Source: Pseudomonas alliivorans (lineage in GTDB: Bacteria; Pseudomonadota; Gammaproteobacteria; Pseudomonadales; Pseudomonadaceae). Taken from it: a stretch of 59,128 nt of DNA. The notes beneath the pieces are model-generated. The model saw only the letters and a program-made list of their open reading frames with translations. It searched no databases and was not told the DNA's origin. Where the stretch lies: the NCBI RefSeq assembly GCF_017826695.1, contig NZ_JAFFZW010000017.1, positions 1 through 59,128 on the forward strand, in the 5' to 3' direction. Below are positions 8,058 through 16,063 of this stretch, one piece after another; position 1 is the stretch's first letter; the number at the start of each line of letters is the position of its first letter. The position numbers were made by a program, and so were the translations under genes.

Positions 8058-9224
8058 TTATTCGGCCAACCCGACTTTCAGCAACTGACCCTTGCTGTCA
8101 TCCGTCAACAGATACAAGTAACCGTCCGGTCCCTGGCGCACATCGCGAATGCGTTGCTTCATGTCTTTCAACAGACGTTCTTCCTGAACGATCTTGTCGC
8201 CTTCGAACTTCAAGCGAATCAACTCTTCAGTGGCCAGCGCACCGATGAACAGGTTGTGATCCCACTTCTTGAAACGGCCATCGTCGTAAAAAGCCATGCC
8301 GCTGATGCCGGGTGAAACTTCCCAGACCTGAAACGGTACTTGGGTGCCTTCGACAAACTTGCCCTTGGCTTCAGGGATCGGTTCACCCGAATAGTTGATG
8401 CCGTGGGTTGCGAGCGGCCAGCCATAGTTCTGGCCACGCTCGATGATATTCACTTCATCCCCACCCTTGGGGCCATGCTCGTTGGTCCACAAGGTACCGG
8501 ACCAGGGGTTCAGCGCAGCGCCCTGCTGGTTGCGATGGCCGTAGGACCAGATTTCCGGACGTACGTTTTTCTGGCCAACGAACGGGTTGTCCTTGGGTAC
8601 GTTGCCGTCAGGGAAGATACGCACGATCTTGCCCTGCAGCTTGTCCAGGTCCTGCGCGGTCGCGCGTTCGTTGTTCTCGCCCAGCGCGATGAACAGATAA
8701 CCATCGCGATCAAACACCATGCGCGAGCCGAAGTGATTGCCGACCGACAGCTTGGGCTCCTGACGGAAAATCACTTCAAAATCTTCCAGCCTGGTCATGT
8801 CAGCCGACAACCGCCCGCGCCCTGCGGCAGTGCCTGCGGTATCGCCTTCGGCTGCGGTCTTGCCGCTGCCTTCGGAGTACGTCAGGTAGACCATGCGGTC
8901 CTTGGCGAAATCCGGCGAAAGCACGACATCCAGCAAACCGCCCTGCTTTCTGGCCCAGACTTGCGGCACACCGGAGATCGGTGCAGACAGCTTGCCGTCC
9001 GCAGACACCAGCCGCAGGTTGCCCGAGCGCTCGGTCACCAGAATGCCTTTGTTGTCCGGCAGAAACGCCAGTGCCCACGGGTAGTTCAACCCCTCGGCAA
9101 CTGGCGTGACGGTCACGGTGCCGAGGTCGCTTTTGTAATTCTCGGTGGGAGCAGCACTCGCAGACAGCGGCAGGCTCAATACGGCAGTGGCACACAGTGT
9201 CGCAAACAGGGTCTTTCTGAACAT
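8058..9224 (-). CDS. PQQ-dependent sugar dehydrogenase family (YliI-like)
   Basis: 388 aa from MFRKTLFATLCATAV (AAGGA seven bases before). A signal peptide ends near SASA-APTE. The beta-propeller begins GLNYPWALAFLPDNKGILVTE and carries the family landmarks KQGGLLDVVLSPDF, HFGSRMVFDRDGYLF, LQGKIVRIFPDG, YGHRNQQGAAL and NEHGPKGGDEVN. Known members are soluble periplasmic quinoproteins oxidising aldose sugars with PQQ. The substrate here is inferred only at family level. It is a single gene, convergent with the PepSY gene. Confidence 0.9.
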   Translation of the reverse strand: MFRKTLFATLCATAVLSLPLSASAAPTENYKSDLGTVTVTPVAEGLNYPWALAFLPDNKGILVTERSGNLRLVSADGKLSAPISGVPQVWARKQGGLLDVVLSPDFAKDRMVYLTYSEGSGKTAAEGDTAGTAAGRGRLSADMTRLEDFEVIFRQEPKLSVGNHFGSRMVFDRDGYLFIALGENNERATAQDLDKLQGKIVRIFPDGNVPKDNPFVGQKNVRPEIWSYGHRNQQGAALNPWSGTLWTNEHGPKGGDEVNIIERGQNYGWPLATHGINYSGEPIPEAKGKFVEGTQVPFQVWEVSPGISGMAFYDDGRFKKWDHNLFIGALATEELIRLKFEGDKIVQEERLLKDMKQRIRDVRQGPDGYLYLLTDDSKGQLLKVGLAE

Positions 9225-9278
9225 GGGCGATTCCTTATGCATTGATTGGATGTCCTGCCTCAAGGCCCGGACGTGACG

Positions 9279-9599
9279 TCACTGATTACGCTGCGAATCA
9301 GGGTTCTGCGTGGAAGGTCGCGAAGGCGCCTGACGGGTTGGGTAGCCGTTTCCAATGCCGCCGTTTTCCAGCGTGGGTTTGCGAACCGGTGGGGCGATAT
9401 TGGGCGCACGCGACGGTGGAGTACTTGATTCGGTGCCTTGGCGGCTGTTGGGATTGGCGCGATGGATCGGGCTGTTGTAAGGATTGCTGCTGGCGCCGTT
9501 ATTCAGCGTGCTGTTGGGCAGGTTCTGTGCCTTTACAACGCTTACGGTAGAAAACACGCACAGCGCACCCCACATCAGTTTGCGCACGAAACTGTTCAT
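9279..9599 (-). CDS. Small exported Asn/Pro/Ser-rich hypothetical protein
   Basis: 106 aa from MNSFVRKLMWGALCVF (AGAGG upstream). A signal peptide is likely cut at VVKA-QNLP. The mature part is low-complexity, rich in Asn, Pro, Ser and Arg (NSTLNNGASSNPYNSP, TPPSRAPNIAPP), with no cysteines and no predicted fold, so it is probably disordered in the periplasm. No family recognised. It sits alone between the dehydrogenase and the sensor kinase genes, 54 bp upstream of the former. Confidence 0.65.
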   Translation of the reverse strand: MNSFVRKLMWGALCVFSTVSVVKAQNLPNSTLNNGASSNPYNSPIHRANPNSRQGTESSTPPSRAPNIAPPVRKPTLENGGIGNGYPTRQAPSRPSTQNPDSQRNQ

Positions 9600-9772
9600 C
9601 ACTTACCTCTTATGGGTTTACGTCGAGAACGGTGAAGACTCAGGCCTTTGATGGCAATCAAGGCTTCAGGTTCGGCCCGGCAGTGGCGATGAGCAAGTAA
9701 AGCAACGGAGGAGTTTGTAACAAAGATGGTCAGTGCGGCACGAAAGCGTGTCCGCACACGCAATGCCGTCGC

Positions 9773-10984
9773 TTATCGCACGCTGGCGATGGACGACGAT
9801 GAAGCCGAAACCAGTGGCATGCTGAAGGTGAAGGTGGTGCCACCCTGGCGTGTCGAGCACACCTCAAGCGTGCCGCCATGCGCTAGGGCGATCTGGCTCG
9901 CGATGTAAAGACCCAGACCGAGTCCGGCCTGCGGTTCGTCCGTCACCGGCCGTGAGTAAGGCTGAAACAACTGAGCCAGGACCGGCTCGGGGATAGGCGC
10001 GCCCTGATTGGTCACACTCAGCAGAAACGAGCCGCCATCGACCACCGCCAGAACATCGACCGGGCTCTCTGTATCGCCGTGGCTGATCGCATTGGAAACC
10101 AGATTGGACAGCAGTTGCGCGATCCGCTCGTGGTCACAGCGGATGTGTTCCAACATACCGATCCGGGAGCGAATCAGCCTTTTGGGGTGTACACGCTGAA
10201 TTTCGGACACCACGTGTTCAAGCGTGGCATCCAGACCCTGTGCATCGTGAATGCTGAGCGGAATACCATGCCCCAGACGACCCCGTGCAAAGTCGAGCAC
10301 GTCATCCACCAGTTGCGAGGCACGCTTGCCTGAGGTGAGGATGTGATGAACGATCTGCTGCGCCTTTTCATCCAGCGGGCGACGCAGCAGCAACTCGGCG
10401 CTCGCATTGATGGCGAACAGCGGGTTGCGCAGATCGTGTCCGAGCACGGCGATGAACTGTTCGCGCAACTCCGAAACTTCGCGCTCGGCCAGCAGATCGG
10501 CCTGCACCTGCTGCATGTCGTCTTCCGCTTCGATCTGCAACGCCAGCAGCCGCGCGAACGACTCCATCATGGCCAGTATCGGCGTGCCAGTCAGCCCGGC
10601 AGGCTTGGGATCGAGGGCGCAGATTGTGCCGAAGAACGAGCCATCGGTAAGGAAGACCGGGACGGATATATAACTCTGAAAGTTGTACAGGCGTGGCGTG
10701 TGGTGAGAACAGAACCGCGCGTCCTCTGCCACGTGATCGATCACGACAGGCTGGTGCGAAGAACTGATTTCATGGCAGATGGTGCTGCTCAGTTCGAGCT
10801 CGCCGCCCGCTTCCAGTCCGAAGTCCAGGTTGTCAAGAACGGCGCAGGCGGTCCACGACGTTTTTGTTACGCGCGCAACGGCTGCGAACCCGAGACCGGT
10901 CGATTCGGTCACGACTTGCAGAATGGCAGGAACGGCGCTTATCCGACCGATTTTGGCTACATCATGTGCAATGGATTGCCGCAT
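9773..10984 (-). CDS. Soluble GAF-domain sensor histidine kinase
   Basis: 403 aa, no membrane segment. Residues 15-165 form a GAF domain (ILQVVTESTGLGFAAVARV, YISVPVFLTDGSFFGTICALD). A helical linker follows, then the dimerisation box VLGHDLRNPLFAIN with the phospho-accepting His, the N-box LLSNLVSNAISHG, and the G-box AGLGLGLYIASQIA. It lacks a receiver domain and no response regulator is adjacent, so its partner is elsewhere. It lies 229 bp downstream of the PAS kinase on the same strand and shares its architecture style. GAF ligand unknown (tetrapyrrole, cyclic nucleotide and redox are all possible). Confidence 0.9.
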   Translation of the reverse strand: MRQSIAHDVAKIGRISAVPAILQVVTESTGLGFAAVARVTKTSWTACAVLDNLDFGLEAGGELELSSTICHEISSSHQPVVIDHVAEDARFCSHHTPRLYNFQSYISVPVFLTDGSFFGTICALDPKPAGLTGTPILAMMESFARLLALQIEAEDDMQQVQADLLAEREVSELREQFIAVLGHDLRNPLFAINASAELLLRRPLDEKAQQIVHHILTSGKRASQLVDDVLDFARGRLGHGIPLSIHDAQGLDATLEHVVSEIQRVHPKRLIRSRIGMLEHIRCDHERIAQLLSNLVSNAISHGDTESPVDVLAVVDGGSFLLSVTNQGAPIPEPVLAQLFQPYSRPVTDEPQAGLGLGLYIASQIALAHGGTLEVCSTRQGGTTFTFSMPLVSASSSSIASVR

Positions 10985-11213
10985 GTCAGACCTGTAACGA
11001 AGCTTTGATGTGCTGTGAATGACGAAACATTTTAGACGCGCAGACCCTTTTGTATATCACTGTCTGTGAAACCTTAACGTTTAGTTCCGCGCCTGTACCA
11101 TTCTTCCGGACGGAACGCGCTGCGCATGAAAAAATTCAATTCATATGAATATTACTACCTATCCATTTGAATGTATTTCAGCAGGACCGACAAGATTTTG
11201 TGCATAACAAAAC

Positions 11214-12389
11214 TCAAGCTGCAGGGCGTGGAAGTGTCGCCGTAAAGGTGGTGCCCTCGTCAACCGATGATCGGACACTGATGTCGCCCAGATGCGCCCG
11301 CACAATCTCGCGGACAATAAACAGGCCCAGCCCGACTGTTCTGGTTTCATCGCTGTCGCTGACCACGCGCACGGCAGGCTCGTACAAGCCGTCGACCTTC
11401 TCCATCGGAATAGGCTCGCCCCGGTTATGCACCGCCACCTTGATCACATTCGCCTCGAATGCCGAGGTGATGACAATCTCGCTGCCCGGCGTACCGTAGG
11501 TGACTGCGTTGCTGATCAGGTTGCCGACCAGTTGCAGCAGGCGATCCGGGTCAGCGAGGCAAGCGCCCTCTCCCTCCATGCGATGAGTCAGCGCGTTTCC
11601 TGTAAAGGTGAGTCGCAATTCCTCGACGCCTCTGGCCACCGTGGCGTGCAGATCTATCGGCTGCATCGACAGGTTGATGCCTTGGCCTACGCGAGCCTGC
11701 GTGAAGTCCAGCAGATCGACAATCATGCGCTCGGCGCGGTCGGTGGAATGATGGATCTGGCCCAGGAAACGCTGCTGGCGTGGCTCCAGCAGGCTGCGCT
11801 CCAGCAAACCGGCCGCCATCTTGATCGCCGCCAGCGGGTTACGCAGGTCATGGCTGACGATGCCGACCATCTGTTCGGCAAAAATCGCGCGGATTTCCGC
11901 TTCAGCGTGTGCCAGACGCAGGCGATTGCGGGCCGAGGTCAGCTCGCTCTGAACCGACATCTGATGCTGCAACAGTTCCTCGGCCATCTTGCGAGCCGCC
12001 AGCAGTTCGCGTTCATACTTGTTGCGCTCTTCAGCGAGAAACACCGCCAGTTCATGCAGCACACCCGCCGAATGCTCGCGGCGCACCGCGTTGAGCATCA
12101 TGGGAATGGAACAACCATCGGCATGAATCATCTCGACTTTGACTTCGGCAATCGAGCCCTGCGTTTGCAACAGCGGCGCCCAGTGGGTCTGCAGAAAGAC
12201 CCTGCCTGCCATGTTCAACAGATCCTGAAAACGGCGCCCCAGCACCGCCTCTCGCTCAAGGCCCAGCCACAGACAGAACGTCTGGTTGACCCGCTCGATC
12301 GTACCGTTGGGCTGCGTGATCAGCAGTCCGCAGGGCGCGTGTTCGTAAAGCGCCTCGGTTGCCGGCAGGTCGGTGTCATCAATGACCAT
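11214..12389 (-). CDS. Soluble PAS-domain sensor histidine kinase
   Basis: 391 aa from MVIDDTDLPATEALY (GGAAG before the ATG). Residues 10-120 are a PAS domain (YEHAPCGLLITQPNGTIERVNQTFCLWLG). A coiled coil spans about 125-180. The kinase core has VSHDLRNPLAAIK (His), LVGNLISNAVTYG and VGLGLFIVREIVRAH. No membrane segments. Its start overlaps the end of the RsbQ-like hydrolase gene by 11 bp, so the two are translationally coupled. This recalls Bacillus RsbQ with the PAS phosphatase RsbP, where the hydrolase supplies the PAS ligand. By analogy this PAS domain may sense a product of its neighbour. Confidence 0.9.
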   Translation of the reverse strand: MVIDDTDLPATEALYEHAPCGLLITQPNGTIERVNQTFCLWLGLEREAVLGRRFQDLLNMAGRVFLQTHWAPLLQTQGSIAEVKVEMIHADGCSIPMMLNAVRREHSAGVLHELAVFLAEERNKYERELLAARKMAEELLQHQMSVQSELTSARNRLRLAHAEAEIRAIFAEQMVGIVSHDLRNPLAAIKMAAGLLERSLLEPRQQRFLGQIHHSTDRAERMIVDLLDFTQARVGQGINLSMQPIDLHATVARGVEELRLTFTGNALTHRMEGEGACLADPDRLLQLVGNLISNAVTYGTPGSEIVITSAFEANVIKVAVHNRGEPIPMEKVDGLYEPAVRVVSDSDETRTVGLGLFIVREIVRAHLGDISVRSSVDEGTTFTATLPRPAA

Positions 12390-13200
12390 GCGTGGTACTT
12401 CCAAATGAATCGAGGAACAGGTTCATGGCATCGATACACGCCTTCGGTGCACTCATGTGCGGATAATGCCCGACGTTGTGGATCATGTGCAGGGTGCTGT
12501 CCGCGATCACACGATGCAGGTATTCGCCGACCTGAACCGGCACCACCAGATCGTCGCTGCTTTGCAGGATGAGCGTTTTGGCGTTGAAGCGAGCGACATC
12601 GGCACGGTGGTCGGAGAGAAACGTCACGCGGGCAAACTGCTTGGCCATGTCGGCATTGGTCCGACAGAAACTGTTGGCCAGCTCTTCGCCCAGTTCCGGT
12701 TGATCGGACGCGCCCATCAGCGTGGGTGCCATGGTGCTGGACCAGCCCAGGTAATTGCTTTCCAGGGTTTCCAGCAGCGAATCCACATCATCGCGTGTGA
12801 AGCCGCCCACGTAATCACCGTCGTTCAGGTAATGCGGAGACGGCCCCACCATCACGTGACCCGTAAAGCGCCCCGGCGACTGAAGTTCTGCCAGAACCGC
12901 GATCATGCAACTGACCGAATGACCGACATGAATGATCGGGCCGGCCCCGCCGAATTCATCGACCAGTTCCAGCAGGTCCGTTGCGTATCCTTTGAGCGTT
13001 GCGTACTTGTGCGGGTAATAGGCGGAGGTGTCCGACTGTCCGCTGCCGACCAGATCGAAGAGCACGACCCTGTAGTGCTCTGCAAAATGAGGCGACATGA
13101 AGCGCCACATGTTTTGATCGCAACCAAAACCGTGGGCAAAAATCAGTGTGGTCGGTCCTTCGCCCATGACTTTGACATTGTTACGCTGTTGGACCGACAT
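12379..13200 (-). CDS. RsbQ/KAI2-like alpha/beta hydrolase
   Basis: 273 aa from MSVQQRNNVKVMGEG (GGAG seven bases before). Catalytic elements are visible: oxyanion region FAHGFGCDQNMW, nucleophile elbow GHSVSCM (Ser near residue 96), acid in LILQSSDDLVVP, and His in IHNVGHYPHMSAP. This is the RsbQ/D14/KAI2 clade, in which slow hydrolysis or ligand binding signals to a partner. The gene overlaps the PAS kinase by 11 bp. I infer that it generates or delivers a small hydrophobic ligand to that kinase. Confidence 0.9.
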   Translation of the reverse strand: MSVQQRNNVKVMGEGPTTLIFAHGFGCDQNMWRFMSPHFAEHYRVVLFDLVGSGQSDTSAYYPHKYATLKGYATDLLELVDEFGGAGPIIHVGHSVSCMIAVLAELQSPGRFTGHVMVGPSPHYLNDGDYVGGFTRDDVDSLLETLESNYLGWSSTMAPTLMGASDQPELGEELANSFCRTNADMAKQFARVTFLSDHRADVARFNAKTLILQSSDDLVVPVQVGEYLHRVIADSTLHMIHNVGHYPHMSAPKACIDAMNLFLDSFGSTTHGH

Positions 13201-13350
13201 GACGGGCTCCAGAAAACGGCTGCGCAGCCCTCGAGGCGCGCATACAGCCAATACGATGTGGCGAGATTATCATCGTTACAGGCAATCTAGTGGCACAAAC
13301 CCCATTTATGATGAACCGACGTGAATAACGATGAAAAAGGCAGCGGCTGA

Positions 13351-14403
13351 ATGACAAGAATCTACGACGCACGCGGCAATCTGTATGCCGTGACGACACC
13401 GCAGCAATTGCGTGCGCTTGGCGTGCAGATTCCCGACAAGGTTGAAGCCGCTGCAGCGTCGCGGAAGCAGTGGACGATGGCGGCGGTTCAGCAAACAGGT
13501 GTGGCTGACGCTGGATCCAGAGCGCATGTGTCGACCCCTTCTTGGGAAAGCACACGTCAGTTGAAGCATCGAACATCAGTTGCAGGCACCGACGGTTTGC
13601 TGGTAGGCCCGTTTCAGGACGTTGCACCGTTTGACTTGTTGATCGTCAACACCGACGGCACGCTGGCAGAACGCAGCGGCAACGGTCTGACAATCTTTGC
13701 CCAGGCGCTGACCGACTCAGGCCATGTCGACAGCGATCAGGCATTCACGCTCAGGGTCCATCATGACAAGACTGACTCCTGCTCGCCGGTCCAGACTTCG
13801 ATACAGCCGACCACGATCAACGGCACGGCAGGTTTCTGGCTGGATCTTGGCAGTCCGCAGTTCGGGCCTGAGGCGGTCAGTGCGCAAGGCACGGGCGTGA
13901 CATGCGTGACCTTTAACGAAGCAGAAGTCACTTGTGTCGAGCGCTTGAAAGACGTCAATCCACATTGGCGCCACAGTGTTTTCGTGCGCATTGGCAATCC
14001 GCATTGCGTGACACTGCTGTCGGACGCCGAACACCTGCCCACCTTCACCGAACTCCAGACGCCGGAACTGCATGAGGCGCTGGCACGCATTGCGTTTTCC
14101 GATGATGACGTGGGGCTGGGCGATCCCTGTCCTGCTGGCGTCAATTTGCAGTGGGCCAGCATCACAGCACCGAACAGGATAGAAGCCCGCGTGTTCGAGC
14201 GCGGCGAAGGCGCAACGGCCTCTTCAGGCACCAGTGCCAGCGCAATCGCGTGTGCCGCCTGGCGAACCGGCCTGGTTCAGGCAGACCTGATCGAAGTGGT
14301 GATGCCAGGCGGGACCGCGCCGGTAAGGCTGACAGGAGATAGACAGGCGCTGAGCAACGTCGCGCTGTTCGGAGTGGCGCGTCTGAGCGTCCAGTTGCCC
14401 TGA
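13351..14403 (+). CDS. DapF-like epimerase paralogue lacking both catalytic cysteines
   Basis: 350 aa, longer than DapF (about 275) because of an N-terminal insert. The fold signatures are present: IVNTDGTLAERSGNG near residue 109 and VFERGEGATASSGTSASA near 285. In true diaminopimelate epimerases both motifs carry a catalytic Cys (xCGNG and xCGSG). Here both positions are Ser (109 and 292). Epimerisation by the two-thiol mechanism is therefore unlikely unless the Ser act as bases. It starts 150 bp from, and divergently to, the RsbQ-like gene. The substrate is unknown; 'DapF' should not be transferred as a name. Confidence 0.85.
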   Translation: MTRIYDARGNLYAVTTPQQLRALGVQIPDKVEAAAASRKQWTMAAVQQTGVADAGSRAHVSTPSWESTRQLKHRTSVAGTDGLLVGPFQDVAPFDLLIVNTDGTLAERSGNGLTIFAQALTDSGHVDSDQAFTLRVHHDKTDSCSPVQTSIQPTTINGTAGFWLDLGSPQFGPEAVSAQGTGVTCVTFNEAEVTCVERLKDVNPHWRHSVFVRIGNPHCVTLLSDAEHLPTFTELQTPELHEALARIAFSDDDVGLGDPCPAGVNLQWASITAPNRIEARVFERGEGATASSGTSASAIACAAWRTGLVQADLIEVVMPGGTAPVRLTGDRQALSNVALFGVARLSVQLP

Positions 14404-14459
14404 GGCAAGCACCTGAAGCAACGCCTGCCATGCTGGAGCGTCAGTTCATCCCGGATACA

Positions 14460-14903
14460 TCATTCCCCGATATCCTCATTCCACAGCTCGGGCCTGTGGC
14501 CGATGAAGCGGTGCATCATGTGCTCGCAGGTCTCGTCGTTGAGCACCTCGATTTCCACGCCGCGCGAGCGCAGCAGTTCTTCTTCGCCCATGAAGGTACG
14601 GTTTTCACCGACGATCACCTTGCGAATGCCGTACAGCAGAATCGCGCCACTGCACATGGCGCAGGGTGAGAGGGTGGTGTACAGCACGGCGTCGCGATAG
14701 ACACTGGCGGGCTGGCGCCCGGCGTTCTCCAGAGCGTCCATTTCGCCATGCTTGATGGCGCTGCTTTCCTGCACCCTGCGGTTGTGGCCGCGACCGATGA
14801 TCTTGCCGTCGTGGACAATCACCGAGCCGATAGGGATACCGCCCTCTTCGAGACTTTGCATGGCCTCGTCTATTGCAGCCTGCATGAACGGATCCATCTC
14901 CAT
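14460..14903 (-). CDS. Nucleoside/cytosine deaminase (fungal-type)
   Basis: 147 aa. Zinc-site motifs are intact: HGEMDALE (HxE with catalytic Glu) and PCAMCSGA (PCxxC). The length and the C-terminal ELWNEDIGE resemble yeast-type cytosine deaminase rather than TadA or CodA. The likely reaction is deamination of cytosine or a related base in pyrimidine salvage. GAGG precedes the ATG at 14903. It lies 25 bp downstream of an exported-protein gene on the same strand and converges with the DapF-like gene. Confidence 0.88.
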   Translation of the reverse strand: MEMDPFMQAAIDEAMQSLEEGGIPIGSVIVHDGKIIGRGHNRRVQESSAIKHGEMDALENAGRQPASVYRDAVLYTTLSPCAMCSGAILLYGIRKVIVGENRTFMGEEELLRSRGVEIEVLNDETCEHMMHRFIGHRPELWNEDIGE

Positions 14904-14928
14904 GATGTTGCCTCGCTTTCGTTGAATG

Positions 14929-15429
14929 TCAGTGCTTCAAAGTATTCCGGGCATTGCCCAGCGCCCTGTCTACGTAACGCCCCAATAATGCCGATGAACT
15001 GGCTTTCATTTCGGTGCTGACCTGCGTGTTTCTGGCCCTGAATTTGTTCGCCACCGACGAAGAACCGTCGCCCTGACTGAGCGAACGCAGCTCGTCTGCC
15101 GAGAAGGAATGCGCATAGGCGGTCGCCAGATTGCGGTCCCATTCGGCCTGATAATCCGGTTGCAGGCGTTGCAGCTCGCGCTGCACCAGTTCCTGCGCCT
15201 CCGTTTTACCAACCTCTTCAACGATGCTGGCAAAGGTCGTCGTCCGCGATGCGACTTGATAGCCAAGCCAAGCCAGACCTTCCCCCAGCCTTCGCTCCTG
15301 CACGAAGGTCAAGGCGGTGTCGTCCACCTCATCGGCAGCCACATGCCGGGAGACGTCAAGCAACAGACAGGCCAGCAATGCCAGACCTGTCCTGAGCGCA
15401 ACGTGCAATCCCTGCCCGCTCTGAGTCAT
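14929..15429 (-). CDS. Exported hypothetical protein, possibly DUF2059-like
   Basis: 166 aa with a signal peptide (ALRTGLALLACLLLDVSRHVAA). The mature part is helical and polar, with FSADELRSLSQ resembling the DUF2059-type motif. No cysteine lies after the signal, so it is periplasmic rather than a lipoprotein. Function unknown. It is 25 bp upstream of the deaminase and may be co-transcribed, but nothing in the sequences links the two functions. Confidence 0.7.
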   Translation of the reverse strand: MTQSGQGLHVALRTGLALLACLLLDVSRHVAADEVDDTALTFVQERRLGEGLAWLGYQVASRTTTFASIVEEVGKTEAQELVQRELQRLQPDYQAEWDRNLATAYAHSFSADELRSLSQGDGSSSVANKFRARNTQVSTEMKASSSALLGRYVDRALGNARNTLKH

Positions 15430-15528
15430 TCATCCCTCCCCACGCGTGAATCTGTGCAGTGTGGGACGTTAACAGCTCACATCGCCCTTGCCACACATCA
15501 CGTCGCATACCGCTCACCTGTGCCGCTC

Positions 15529-16056
15529 TCAGCAATGTCTGCTGCGCCACTGCTCCAGTGTGAGGCGGTAAATACGCACCCCCAGCCGGTGGTATTGGCT
15601 GTGGATGTAGTCGCGGAAACCGGCTTTGTGCAGCACCCTGACCGAAGCAATGTTCTCCGGTTGAACGATGGCAATAACGGACGCAAGCTGCAGGGTTTCG
15701 AATCCGTGTCGCAAGGTTGCGAGCGCGGCCTCACTGGCCAGCCCTCGGCCCCAGTATGACGGCGCGAGTCGGTAACCGATCTCCACCTCCATCACCTGAT
15801 CGACCTGCTCGGCGTTCAGGCCGCAGAACCCGATCAACCGATTCGTCTCGACCTCGATGACAGCCTGCGGACCGAAACCATCGGCACTGTAGGCGTGCAT
15901 GCAGTTGCGCACGAATTCACCGGTGGCCTGCTCGCTGAGCACACCGCGCACCGAATAGCGCATGACGTGCGGATCGCCGAGTATTCCTGCCAGGGCAGGC
16001 ACGTCAGCGACCTCAAAGTCGCGCAACACCAGTCGGTCGGTCCGCGTCGTGTTCAT
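15529..16056 (-). CDS. RimJ/RimL-type GNAT acetyltransferase
   Basis: 175 aa. N-terminal TDRLVLRDFEVADVPALAGIL and the acetyl-CoA site IGYRLAPSYWGRGLASEAALATLRHGFE are classic for this class; NIASVRVLHKAGFRDY completes the fold. Such enzymes acetylate the alpha-amino group of ribosomal proteins or small amines. It begins 7 bp after the stop of the betaine-type binding protein gene, so the two form an operon. Substrate not predictable. Confidence 0.88.
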   Translation of the reverse strand: MNTTRTDRLVLRDFEVADVPALAGILGDPHVMRYSVRGVLSEQATGEFVRNCMHAYSADGFGPQAVIEVETNRLIGFCGLNAEQVDQVMEVEIGYRLAPSYWGRGLASEAALATLRHGFETLQLASVIAIVQPENIASVRVLHKAGFRDYIHSQYHRLGVRIYRLTLEQWRSRHC

Positions 16057-16063
16057 CGCTCAA

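Noticed and set aside
11292..12572. 426-codon plus-strand frame
   Set aside because: Antisense to the PAS kinase; no domain or ribosome site.
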